A stretch of 64,000 nucleotides of DNA from Caldora sp965222765. GTDB taxonomy: Bacteria > Cyanobacteriota > Cyanobacteriia > Cyanobacteriales > Coleofasciculaceae. Within the stretch, counting starts at the first letter, position 1; the number at the start of each line of letters is the position of its first letter. The stretch lies in NCBI GenBank assembly GCA_965222765.1, contig CBDCVG010000062.1, positions 1 through 64,000 of the forward strand, written 5' to 3'. Of this stretch, positions 7,730-16,151 are shown piece by piece. The notes beneath the pieces are model-generated. The model searched no databases. It was not told where the DNA came from and saw only the letters and a program-made list of their open reading frames with translations. A program made the position numbers and the translations under genes.

Positions 7730-9761
7730 AGCGCAGACAACCTGGTTACTGGTAATGGCTGAGGGTGAGCCGGAAGAAGTTGAACTCTGGGCAACAGAAC
7801 TCGTAAAAGTTCTGCAAACAGAAGCCATCAGGCAGGAAAAATTAGCTGATTATTCCCTAGCTTGGGCAATCCGGAAGCATCTGCGAGAAATTAGCCCGAC
7901 AGAAATTAACAATCTCTTGCAGTTGATGGATTTAGCCCTCAAGCTCGAGATTTTTACTGACGAGGAGATGGCGGCTCTAGGCGTCGTTGAACTCCTTAAC
8001 TCAGGTGAACAGGTTAGTCTAGAGCTTGATTTACTGTTAAAGGTATTACAAAATGTCCTAGAAAAGGCTTTTTGGCATAGTTCAGCTTTGGAATTTGCCA
8101 CAGCCTGTGTTATCCATGTCCAACCTCCTATAGATTTTCTGATCGTTTTATTACCGGCATCAATTAAAATTTCCTACTCGTTAAAGTGTCCGGGATTAGC
8201 AGCAAAATTCCTGGCACTGTATTTACGTTTAGAACCAGAACATATCGAAGTTCTGCGTCATCTATCCTGTTTTTATCAAAATGCAGGAGATTATGATCAA
8301 GGAATAGAAACAGCCAAGTTATGTAAGTCTTTATCACAAACCCTGCCAGACAAAATTAGTGGTGCTTATATCTTATTGCGAGCTTTAATGAGTGCGGGTG
8401 GATATTGGCAGGAAGCTTGTGAAGTGTTGCAGGAGCAAGAACAGCTAATTGTTGCCCTGTTCCAAGAAAAGCCAGAATTACCGAACCAAGCTACAGTTCA
8501 ACGCCTCTTTAATTCCACTTATTTTCTCCCCTATATACAGGACGAACCAAAAAGAAATCGCTATATTCAAAATCAAATCGCGCAGCTTTGCCAAGCTAAT
8601 GTGCGTATATATGGTAAAGAGCAAGCTGAGGTATACACTCAGCTTGTCAGAGGTAGTAAAACTAAACCTCTCAAGATTGGATACTTATCCCATTGTCTGA
8701 GAAGCCATTCAGTGGGCTGGTTGGCACGGTGGGTATTCCAGTATCATGACCGAGAACGCTTTCAAATTTATCCCTATTTGATTAATTACAGTCAGCTTAA
8801 CGATCCCTTACAAGAATGGTATCTCCATCAAGGACATCAAGTATACCGAGGAGATAGTGATGGGGTGGAAATTGCTGAAAAAATTTATCAAGATGAAATT
8901 GATATTTTGATTGATCTTGATAGCATCACCCTGGATACTACCTGCGAGATTATGGCACTCAAGCCAGCACCAGTTCAAGTTACTTGGTTGGGTTGGGATG
9001 CATCCGGTGTGCCAGCAGTGGATTACTTTCTTGCAGATCCTTATGTTTTACCGGAATCTGCTCAAGATTACTACACAGAAACCATCTGGAGACTGCCTCA
9101 AACTTATGTAGCAGTAGATGGTTTTGAGGTGGCTGTGCCTACTCTGCGTCGAGATCACTTAGATATTCCCGATGACGCTGTAGTCTATCTTTGCCCTCAG
9201 AAAGGATACAAGCTTAATTCGGTTATGGCACGACTACAACTGAAAATTATCAAGGAAGTTCCCAATAGCTACTTCCTGATTAAAGGTAGATCAGATAAAC
9301 AGTCGATTGAAAGCTTCTTTAACCAGATTGCCGAAGAAGCAGGTGTCGATACTGAGCGCTTGAAATTTTTACCAGAGTTTGTCTCAGAACATGTTCATCG
9401 AGCCAATTTAGGTATCGCTGATGTAGTATTAGATACCTATCCCTACAATGGAGCTACTACTACTTTAGAAACTTTGTGGATGGGTATCCCCATAGTTACC
9501 CGAGTTGGGCAACAATTTTCAGCTCGTAATAGTTATACCATGATGCTCAATGCTGGGGTGACAGAAGGGATTGCTTGGACTGATGACGAATATTTGGAGT
9601 GGGGAATTCGTTTAGGCAAAGATGCTGCATTGCGGCAACAAATCTCCTGGCAACTGCGGCAATCCCGACAAACAGCTCCTTTATGGAATGCTAAACAGTT
9701 TACCTGCGAAATGGAAAAAGCCTACGAGCAAATGTGGCAAAGATATCTTGATAGTAAATAG
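7653..9761 (+). CDS. SPINDLY/OGT-type (GT41) protein glycosyltransferase, 5' end frameshifted
   Basis: Long frame of 702 codons whose C-terminal half matches the O-GlcNAc transferase/SPINDLY family. Motifs include KIGYLSHCLRSHSVGWL, DILIDLDSITLDTTCEIMA, KPAPVQVTWLGWDASG and VVLDTYPYNGATTTLETLWM, the last being the nucleotide-sugar binding region. The N-terminal part is helical repeat of TPR character. The first codons of this frame (before HYWHLG) are probably not native; see the entry at 7544. In bacteria such enzymes glycosylate surface proteins. Its place after pilA and before a GT4 gene suggests a pilin or cell-surface target (inference). Confidence 0.85.
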   Translation: MLLNRMLNPHYWHLGLMLLLQGQEVEAQTTWLLVMAEGEPEEVELWATELVKVLQTEAIRQEKLADYSLAWAIRKHLREISPTEINNLLQLMDLALKLEIFTDEEMAALGVVELLNSGEQVSLELDLLLKVLQNVLEKAFWHSSALEFATACVIHVQPPIDFLIVLLPASIKISYSLKCPGLAAKFLALYLRLEPEHIEVLRHLSCFYQNAGDYDQGIETAKLCKSLSQTLPDKISGAYILLRALMSAGGYWQEACEVLQEQEQLIVALFQEKPELPNQATVQRLFNSTYFLPYIQDEPKRNRYIQNQIAQLCQANVRIYGKEQAEVYTQLVRGSKTKPLKIGYLSHCLRSHSVGWLARWVFQYHDRERFQIYPYLINYSQLNDPLQEWYLHQGHQVYRGDSDGVEIAEKIYQDEIDILIDLDSITLDTTCEIMALKPAPVQVTWLGWDASGVPAVDYFLADPYVLPESAQDYYTETIWRLPQTYVAVDGFEVAVPTLRRDHLDIPDDAVVYLCPQKGYKLNSVMARLQLKIIKEVPNSYFLIKGRSDKQSIESFFNQIAEEAGVDTERLKFLPEFVSEHVHRANLGIADVVLDTYPYNGATTTLETLWMGIPIVTRVGQQFSARNSYTMMLNAGVTEGIAWTDDEYLEWGIRLGKDAALRQQISWQLRQSRQTAPLWNAKQFTCEMEKAYEQMWQRYLDSK

Positions 9762-9772
9762 GGTGTGGTAGC

Positions 9773-10930
9773 TTGGAAAAGCTCAAAATCGTTATTTTAA
9801 CCAATCTTTATCCTCCCCAAGTGATTGGAGGATATGAACGAGCGATCGCTGATTGTGCTCGATTGTTGCATTGTCGCCATCACGAAGTTCTGGTTTTGAC
9901 AAGTGACACCCAAGATCATACTACTAACTGTACACAGACAGATTCAGAACCGATCATTCGGCGCTGCTTATCCTTAGGTGGAGCTTGGACTAATCAAGGT
10001 ACATACTGGTTTTCCCCAGAACAGGTGGCATCAGTGACTCAGAAAAATCGACAAATTCTGGCTCAAGAGTTGTTAGATTTCCAACCAAATGTCTGTCTAG
10101 CCGGTAATATTGATTTCTTGGGGTTGGAACTCCTCGAACAGATTTTGGCAGCAGGCGTACCCGTGGCTCACTATGTGATGAATGCTAACCCTGGCTATTT
10201 TCGTGAACTAGCACCCCGGAGTAGTCAACATCAATATCTCACCTGTAGCGATTGGCTGCGCCAGCATTTACAACAACAGGGTTACCCGACAGAAACTACC
10301 CAAGTTATTTATCCTGGTGCAGCAGTTGAGGAATTTTATCAGGCTGAACTCCCCTCCCATGCTGAGCTCCGGATTGCCTATGCGAGTTTAGTTATGCCCT
10401 ACAAAGGAGCAGATGTTCTTATTGAGGCTCTTTCTTTACTCCATGCTGCTGATGTTAAGTTTAGGGCTACTATCGCTGGGGGTACAATTCAACCAGAATT
10501 TGTTCAGGCTCTCCATGAGTTTATTGAGTCAGAAGGAATGCAAGAGTTGGTTGAATTTCCTGGTGCTCTCTCGCGACAGGAACTCAAGCAGTTGTATCGA
10601 ACCCACAATGTGCTAGTATTTCCTTCCCGCTTTCAAGAACCTTTCGGCATCAGCCAAATTGAAGCAATGGCTGCGGGGTTAACACTGATTACTAGTGGTA
10701 CAGGAGGAGCGGGGGAGATAATTGAACATGGCGAGAGCGGATTCCTCTTTGAGTCAGAAAATTGCCTTGCTCTAGCAGAAGTTTTGTCCTCTCTCCCAAC
10801 AGATCCTGCTGAGTGGGAAGCTATTACTCAGAAAGGACAGCAACGGGCTATGCTTCAATTTAGTCAAGCACGAGCCGTGGAACAACTAGAATCAGTTTTG
10901 TCTAACCTGGCAGCTAGGGAGAAATCTTAA
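9773..10930 (+). CDS. GT4-family glycosyltransferase
   Basis: A 385-aa GT-B enzyme. N-terminal KIVILTNLYPPQVIGGYERA is the acceptor-side signature (GG loop). The C-terminal half has YKGADVLIEALSLL and the donor-binding EPFGISQIEAMAAG with the EX7E-like spacing seen in GT4. Translation appears to start at TTG, 11 bases after the stop of the preceding glycosyltransferase; no ATG fits as well. It probably adds a sugar in the same glycan pathway as its neighbours. The donor and acceptor cannot be read from sequence. Confidence 0.85.
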   Translation: MEKLKIVILTNLYPPQVIGGYERAIADCARLLHCRHHEVLVLTSDTQDHTTNCTQTDSEPIIRRCLSLGGAWTNQGTYWFSPEQVASVTQKNRQILAQELLDFQPNVCLAGNIDFLGLELLEQILAAGVPVAHYVMNANPGYFRELAPRSSQHQYLTCSDWLRQHLQQQGYPTETTQVIYPGAAVEEFYQAELPSHAELRIAYASLVMPYKGADVLIEALSLLHAADVKFRATIAGGTIQPEFVQALHEFIESEGMQELVEFPGALSRQELKQLYRTHNVLVFPSRFQEPFGISQIEAMAAGLTLITSGTGGAGEIIEHGESGFLFESENCLALAEVLSSLPTDPAEWEAITQKGQQRAMLQFSQARAVEQLESVLSNLAAREKS

Positions 10931-10940
10931 ACCAAATTAA

Positions 10941-11052
10941 TCAATTATCAATTATCAATTATCAATTATCAATTATCAATTATCAATTATCAATTATCAA
11001 TTATCAATTATCAATTATCAATTATCAATTATCAATTATCAATTATCAATTA
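10941..11052. repeat. Heptamer tandem repeat TCAATTA, about 16 units
   Basis: Nearly perfect array of TCAATTA filling the whole gap between the GT4 and FkbM genes. The last unit runs directly into the ATG of the FkbM gene, so no Shine-Dalgarno sequence exists there. This is an STRR-type array. Its palindromic core (AATT) and high AT content would make it slippage-prone. Confidence 0.95.
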
Positions 11053-12032
11053 TGCCTTTATTCGTACCAAGCCTCAAAGAAAGTGGTCAGCTTGAGCAAA
11101 TACACATGACAGTTTGCATTGTTGGCTCTCGGAAGTTGTTAGAAGGTGATGACTATGGTTCGGGAGCTTGGGGGTTACTTGCTCCTAACCTGACTATTTA
11201 TGGATTTGATGCCGATGCTGATGCTTGTGAGGTAGCCAATGCAGAAGTGGAAGCGAGACAGATTAATTGGACGGAAAAACATATTCCCCTAGCCTTGGCT
11301 AAGTCCGAAGGAGAATCTACACTTTATGTCACCAAAAGTTTAGATTGTAGTTCATTGTATCCTCCTAACGAACCTTACATCAAGCGGTTTAATGGATTTA
11401 GAGATTCACTTCAATTAGAGTTTACTGTAGAACTGGAAACCACTACTCTAGATGCTTTTTGTCAATCGGAGGGAATTGAGGAAATTGATTTCCTTCAAGT
11501 TGATGTGCAGGGAGCAGAACTTGATGTCTTAGCAGGAGCATCGGTGCTTTTAGAAAGCACTATACTAGGGGTTCAGGCTGAAGTTGAGTTTTCTCAGTTA
11601 TACGCCAATCAACCTCTTTTCGCTGATGTAGATCCCTACCTTAGAAAACGTGGTTTTGTACTATTTGATCTACTGACAGATCATTACTGGTGTCGCTCTA
11701 CTCGTGCTTGCTCGCCCGTGCGCTCACCAGCTCGTGCCGGTCAATTAATCTGGGCAGATGCTTGCTACTTCCGTGATCCCATTAGAGAGGATGCAAAGAC
11801 ACCAATCAAAGAACCAAAGCGTATCCTAAAATTAGCATGTATAGCTGATATTTTGGGTTTTCCAGACTATGCTCTAGAATTACTAGAGTATTTAACAGTT
11901 GAGCATGGTGATGATCCTCAATATAACTTTGCTCGTAATATAATTGAGACTCTATCCAAGTTTCCAGAGTTAGTTAATCAGGGACTTGATTCTCTGGCTG
12001 TAGTTGCTAACATTCGCGATCGCCTCGATTGA
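11052..12032 (+). CDS. FkbM-family methyltransferase
   Basis: A 326-aa SAM-dependent methyltransferase. The FkbM signature is IDFLQVDVQGAELDVLAGA at about residues 145-163, with an N-terminal SAM-binding part around IYGFDADADACE. Members often O-methylate sugars on glycans or natural products. The start at 11052 has the TCAATTA array in place of a ribosome binding site. A start at Met19 is an alternative, but it too lacks a clear site. A Ser/Pro/Arg-rich stretch (TRACSPVRSPARAG) in the last third looks like a small lineage-specific insertion. Fourth gene of the plausible pilin/glycan cluster. Confidence 0.85.
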   Translation: MPLFVPSLKESGQLEQIHMTVCIVGSRKLLEGDDYGSGAWGLLAPNLTIYGFDADADACEVANAEVEARQINWTEKHIPLALAKSEGESTLYVTKSLDCSSLYPPNEPYIKRFNGFRDSLQLEFTVELETTTLDAFCQSEGIEEIDFLQVDVQGAELDVLAGASVLLESTILGVQAEVEFSQLYANQPLFADVDPYLRKRGFVLFDLLTDHYWCRSTRACSPVRSPARAGQLIWADACYFRDPIREDAKTPIKEPKRILKLACIADILGFPDYALELLEYLTVEHGDDPQYNFARNIIETLSKFPELVNQGLDSLAVVANIRDRLD

Positions 12033-12096
12033 TGGCTGAATCCCTTCATATGACTAGTTTATGACTTCTTTTTCGGCAATTACATCAATGAATTCT

Positions 12097-12400
12097 TCAT
12101 TGAAAAACCATTTCTACAGAAATATCTTCAAAAGGTATTGCCAACTCCGAAGCCACCTCATCAGCTAGGTCGATTAAAACCACATAAAATAACCAAGTAG
12201 CCCACAGCAAGTTTTCTCTTGCTAGCATTCGATTGAGCTCTCTTACTGATGGTACTTGTCTCCACAACTCTCCTCAATACTACTGCTAACATCAATGGTA
12301 AACTCAAGATCCTACTTCTCATCTCTAATGAGCGATAGTAGGCTAATTGATTAGCCATGCAAGGTTTGACTAAATCCTCTAGTTGTTGAGCTATTAGTGA
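12097..12400 (-). pseudogene. IS4-like transposase relic with internal deletion
   Basis: Minus-strand translation gives SLEMRSRILSLPLMLAVVLR, then in another frame VPSVRELNRMLARENLLWAT, both resembling the N-terminal part of one IS4-group transposase type. It jumps directly to LFYVVLIDLADEVASELAIP and ISVEMVF, which resemble the C-terminal part of the same type. The catalytic DDE middle is missing and there is at least one frameshift. Recognition is from memory of the family, not from a search. Confidence 0.6.
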
Positions 12401-12689
12401 GTTATCTATATTGGGCTGGTTTCACCGCCTGGTATGGTCTCTAATACTTTTCTGTGAGTGAGCCATTGGCTTGGGACTTTTGGGTTAACAGACTATCTCA
12501 GTTAGTCTAGGGGATGCGATCGCATACTTTGGGATTAGCGATCGCACTTTAACCTGTGAGCGCTAATGAATGATAAATCACTCAATAGCTTACATAGTCA
12601 AGGATACAGCAATTTAACCGAAAGGGCTTGACAAATTGCTCTTTTGCTTAACTTGTCACCAATGGGTATTAGGTGTTAGGGAATTTTCA

Positions 12690-12803
12690 ACGAAAGTGCA
12701 AGGTTTTTGAGCCAAAAGATATAATTTCCTTGTCCGAAGGATAAAAAAAATTCCTGAAAGAACTGTCTGGCATAGCTTCCACACTTATGCAGCAAGCCCT
12801 ACT
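12690..12803 (-). mobile_element. IS end, copy 1 (agTAGGGCTTGCTGCATAAG type)
   Basis: Read on the minus strand it begins AGTAGGGCTTGCTGCATAAG, then TGTGGAAGCTATGCC, and continues toward the transposase relic at 12097. Copies occur at 57952-58074 (same orientation) and from 63877 to the window edge (opposite orientation). These look like the terminal part and leader of one IS family. Confidence 0.55.
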
Positions 12804-13176
12804 TATATTCGCTCCTATGCTTTTCTGCCACTGTAAATAGTCGGAAATTTAGTAAATTTTCCTTTTGAACAGTCTATTTACTTAGATAGAGGGATATCTC
12901 ATCTTCGTCAGTTATCTTGGACTCTTTGCTAGAAGATGGAAATACCACTACCAAAACTCTAGGGTACTCAGGTAAAAGGGAAGAAAGCTTGCACAGTAAG
13001 TTTTTAGCCTTTGTCTAATGGTCGGTTATTCGGGTCGCGCTGCACTAGGGCAATTGTTTCTACCTTAATCATCTGAGTAGGTAGACGTCATTGAAAGACA
13101 TTGACCTTTACTTCAAATCCAATCAAGCTCAGGGTGATCCAATTATAAAAGTTGTCCTTGATAGCATCTACAATCT

Positions 13177-13240
13177 TCACAGAAAGCGGCGGGAAGCCCA
13201 TTCCTTTATGGATGGGAGGGGTAGCCGCCCGCTGCTTGGT
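13177..13240 (+). mobile_element. Solo palindromic end of IS200/IS605-type element, copy 1
   Basis: Contains GAAAGCGG, CCCATTCCTT, GGATGGGAGGG and GTAGCCGCCCGC arranged as an imperfect hairpin. It shares this order with 58238-58306. No transposase gene remains beside it. It may be a solo end or the template of a TnpB guide RNA scaffold (inference). Confidence 0.5.
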
Positions 13241-13296
13241 TATTTGTTATTAGTTTTTTGTTTTTTGACAAATAACCAACAACTTGCTAAGACTTG

Positions 13297-13324
13297 CATC
13301 CCCCGTGCTGTCTTCCGGGGGATG
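13297..13324 (+). repeat. Hairpin CATCCCCC ... GGGGGATG
   Basis: An 8-base perfect stem with a 12-base loop, typical of subterminal palindromes of IS200/IS605 elements. It lies 57 bases after the preceding palindromic end and has no poly-T, so it is unlikely to be a terminator. Confidence 0.45.
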
Positions 13325-13510
13325 AGTTAAATTTTGAAGTTCGTTCCAGGGTAAATCATCTACTGTTACCAGCTGATTGAGTCAGCTAGCCTGAGTCTTT
13401 GACTTGGACAATGGCGAAAAAAAATTAGCTTTGAGGGGTTAGCGGGGTAAGTACTAAAGACTACCCATCAGCCCTCTATTGCGTCAGCATCCAGACATAT
13501 TCGATTATTT

Positions 13511-14779
13511 ATGAACAACACAAGCGGAAAACATATTGCCCTCATCTCGGTTCATGGTGATCCGGCAATGGAAATTGGTAAAGAGGAAGCTGGAGGACAA
13601 AACGTTTATGTTCGCCAAGTAGGTGAAGCTCTAGCAGAGCAGGGATGGTATGTTGATATGTTCACTCGTAAGACGAGTGCCGAGCACCCCAAAGTAGTTG
13701 AACATAGTTCCCGTTGTCGAACTATTCGTTTAACTGCTGGTCCAGAAAAATTTATACCAAGGCAAGAGATTTTCGGCTATTGTAGCGAATTTTTGGAAGA
13801 ATTGCTTAAATTTCAAGAACAAGAAAATATTAAATACTCCTTAGTACATACTAACTATTGGCTTTCTGCTTGGGTAGGTATGGCGTGGAAGAAACGTCAC
13901 TCCATCCAGCAAGTTCATACGTACCACTCCCTAGGAGCCGTAAAATACAAGTCAGTAGGAACAATTCCGATGATTGCAGGTACTCGCTTGGGAGTAGAAA
14001 AAGCTGTATTGGAGAGAGCCGATCGAATTGTAGCAACTAGTCCCCAGGAAAAAGAGAATATGCGATCGCTTGTCTCTAGTAAAGGCAAAATTGAGATCAT
14101 TCCCTGTGGTACTGACATGCGTCGCTTTAGTTCCTTTAATCGCTACGAAGCCAGACAGCAACTGGGGTTCAATACTGAAGACAAAATTATCTTATATGTA
14201 GGACGTTTTGATGAGCGCAAGGGTATTGAAACCTTAGTTAGAGCCGTCAGTCACTCTCAGCTACGGGGTAAAACCAATCTGAAGCTGATTATTGCTGGTG
14301 GTTCTCGTTGTGGTAAAAGTGATGGTAGAGAACGCGATCGCATTGAGCAGCTAGTGGCAGAATTTGGCATCAAGGAATTCACTAGTTTTCCTGGAAGCCT
14401 CAGCGGTGATTTGCTACCAGCTCATTATGCAGCTGCGGATGTCTGCGTTGTTCCTAGTTATTATGAGCCTTTTGGTTTGGTGGCGATTGAAGCTATGGCT
14501 AGTGGAACACCAGTAGTTGCTAGTAAAGTTGGTGGTCTTCAGTATACGGTTCTACCAGAAGAAACTGGGTTACTCGTACCGCCCAAGAATGATCTAGCCT
14601 TGGCGGCTGCGATTGATAGCATTCTCTCTAACCCAGAGTGGAAACATCAACTTGGATTTAGAGCTAGAGCCAGGGTAGAGAATAAGTTTACCTGGGAGCG
14701 CGTCGCTTATCGGCTCAATAATCTCTATATTGACTTGCTTCCGGATCCGGTTACAACTTTGGAGCCCGCTAGCGCTTAA
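13511..14779 (+). CDS. GT4 glycosyltransferase, sucrose-phosphate-synthase-like
   Basis: A 422-aa GT-B enzyme. The N-terminus HIALISVHGDPAMEIGKEEA, followed by GGQNVYVRQV, is the GGQ loop of sucrose synthase/sucrose-phosphate synthase and MshA-like enzymes. The C-terminal domain has ILYVGRFDERKGIETLVRA and YYEPFGLVAIEAMASGTPVV, with the two donor-binding glutamates. It probably transfers a hexose from a nucleotide sugar. Related cyanobacterial proteins are annotated simply as group 1 glycosyltransferases. It is separated from the pilin cluster by IS debris, so linkage to that cluster is uncertain. Confidence 0.88.
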   Translation: MNNTSGKHIALISVHGDPAMEIGKEEAGGQNVYVRQVGEALAEQGWYVDMFTRKTSAEHPKVVEHSSRCRTIRLTAGPEKFIPRQEIFGYCSEFLEELLKFQEQENIKYSLVHTNYWLSAWVGMAWKKRHSIQQVHTYHSLGAVKYKSVGTIPMIAGTRLGVEKAVLERADRIVATSPQEKENMRSLVSSKGKIEIIPCGTDMRRFSSFNRYEARQQLGFNTEDKIILYVGRFDERKGIETLVRAVSHSQLRGKTNLKLIIAGGSRCGKSDGRERDRIEQLVAEFGIKEFTSFPGSLSGDLLPAHYAAADVCVVPSYYEPFGLVAIEAMASGTPVVASKVGGLQYTVLPEETGLLVPPKNDLALAAAIDSILSNPEWKHQLGFRARARVENKFTWERVAYRLNNLYIDLLPDPVTTLEPASA

Positions 14780-14797
14780 GGGATTTCCAGTCGGTTA

Positions 14798-14826
14798 AGG
14801 GCGCACCGACGTGCGCCCCTACGGTG
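14798..14826. repeat. Dispersed GGGCGCACC/GGGGCG palindromic repeat
   Basis: GGGCGCACCGACGTGCGCCC is a near-perfect inverted repeat followed by CTACGG. Related units lie at 6481-6500 and, inside a coding region, at 23588-23620. Confidence 0.6.
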
Positions 14827-14912
14827 ATTACATTATTTTGCCAAGAGCATCCGTGTTTAAGCGAGGATTGTTGTAACATCAACTCAAAAGCCTAGCAGGA
14901 GTCAGCGATCCT

Positions 14913-16151
14913 ATGACTGAGTGTGCCTACGATGTGATCCTTTATGGTGCTACAGGTTTCGTTGGCAAACAAACGGTACAGTATTTCGCCAACTACGCCT
15001 CTACTAGTGAAATCCGCTGGGCGATTGCCGGACGCGATCGCCAAAAGCTAGAATCTGTTAAAGCTCAAGTTGGGGCTGGAGCCAACTCAGCCGAAATTTT
15101 GGTTGCCGATAGCCAAAACCAATCTGCTGTGGATGAAATGGTGGCTCAAACCCATGTACTGCTCAACACGGCAGGTCCTTTTGCCCTCTATGGCACCCCA
15201 ATTGTAGATGCCTGCGTGCGATCGCGTACCCACTACGTTGATATCACTGGAGAAACACCGTGGGTCAAAACCCTAATTACTCACTATCATGAACAGGCGG
15301 CTGCGGAGGGAACCCGAATTATCCCTTTCTGTGGCTTTGATTCAGTTCCCTCTGATCTGGGAACCTATCTTATCGTTCGCTACATCGAGCAAGAACTTGG
15401 TGCAGAATGCATGGAAGTGAAAGCCTACTTTCAGGGAGTTGGAGGCTTCAACGGCGGAACAATGGCTTCTGCGCTTAACCTTCATGAATCAGGACAGTGG
15501 GAGGAAGTCAGTGAGCCATTCCTGCTCAACCCTCCCGGAACCTATTCTCAAGCAGAATTCCAACGCAACCTAGATCCGGAATATCCCTACTACGATCAAG
15601 ATCTGAAAACCTGGAGCGCACCCTTTTTTATGGGACCGGTTAACACGCGAGTCGTGCGGCGTAGCAAAGCCTTATATGATCAGTGGGAAAACCCCTATGG
15701 TTCTGAATTCACCTATCAGGAATACATGAAGTTTGATGAGCCCCTAGCTTGGTTCCAGGCAACAGGGGTTACGGCAGTAATGGGGCTATTTGGGACCATG
15801 ATGGAGCAATCGATGCTGCACCCATTGTTCAAATCCTTGATAGCAAAACCTGGTAGTGGTCCCTCGGAAAAAACGATGAATGAGGGCTGGTTCCGCTGTG
15901 AACTCTTAGGAAAAGCCAGCAATGGACGTCTGGTTAAAGGACTGATTCAAAATCAAGGGGATCCCGGCAACCGAGCCACTGTTAAATTTTTATGCGAATC
16001 AGCACTAACATTGGCATTAGATCAGGATACATTACCCGGTGGGCGATCGCGGGGCGGCATCTTGACTCCTGCAACGGGTTTGGGTGATGCTCTTGCAAAT
16101 CGCTTACGCCAAGCCAGAATGATTTTGGATATCCAAGCAAACCCTAACTAG
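14913..16151 (+). CDS. Saccharopine dehydrogenase-like NAD(P)-binding reductase
   Basis: A 412-aa protein with an N-terminal Rossmann fold (VILYGATGFVGKQTVQYF) and the family segment HVLLNTAGPFALYGTPIVDA, followed by YVDITGETPW and IIPFCGFDSVPSDLG. These mark the trans-acting enoyl reductase/saccharopine dehydrogenase-like group, which in mycobacteria acts on lipid intermediates. The cyanobacterial role is unknown. The gene converges with the hydrolase gene and the two overlap by 8 bases at their 3' ends. Confidence 0.85.
   Translation: MTECAYDVILYGATGFVGKQTVQYFANYASTSEIRWAIAGRDRQKLESVKAQVGAGANSAEILVADSQNQSAVDEMVAQTHVLLNTAGPFALYGTPIVDACVRSRTHYVDITGETPWVKTLITHYHEQAAAEGTRIIPFCGFDSVPSDLGTYLIVRYIEQELGAECMEVKAYFQGVGGFNGGTMASALNLHESGQWEEVSEPFLLNPPGTYSQAEFQRNLDPEYPYYDQDLKTWSAPFFMGPVNTRVVRRSKALYDQWENPYGSEFTYQEYMKFDEPLAWFQATGVTAVMGLFGTMMEQSMLHPLFKSLIAKPGSGPSEKTMNEGWFRCELLGKASNGRLVKGLIQNQGDPGNRATVKFLCESALTLALDQDTLPGGRSRGGILTPATGLGDALANRLRQARMILDIQANPN

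Larger units (their letters stand above)
12033..13510. other. Gene-free region with insertion-sequence debris
   Basis: It contains an IS4-like transposase relic at 12097-12400, a matching IS end at about 12690-12803, a palindromic IS200/605-type end at 13177-13240 and a second hairpin at 13297-13324. HIP1-like sites occur at about 12516 and 12537. A frame at 13091-13330 is only open by chance through these palindromes. No intact gene is seen. Confidence 0.7.

Noticed and set aside
10941..11052. Heptamer array as a CRISPR array
   Set aside because: Units are contiguous with no spacers, so it is a tandem repeat.
12161..12358. 65-codon minus-strand frame as a gene
   Set aside because: It is one frame of the IS4-like transposase relic and is described as pseudogene instead.
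13091..13330. Open frame of 79 codons on the plus strand
   Set aside because: It runs through two palindromic IS ends and a TTGTTATT tract, and starts with TTG; not a gene.
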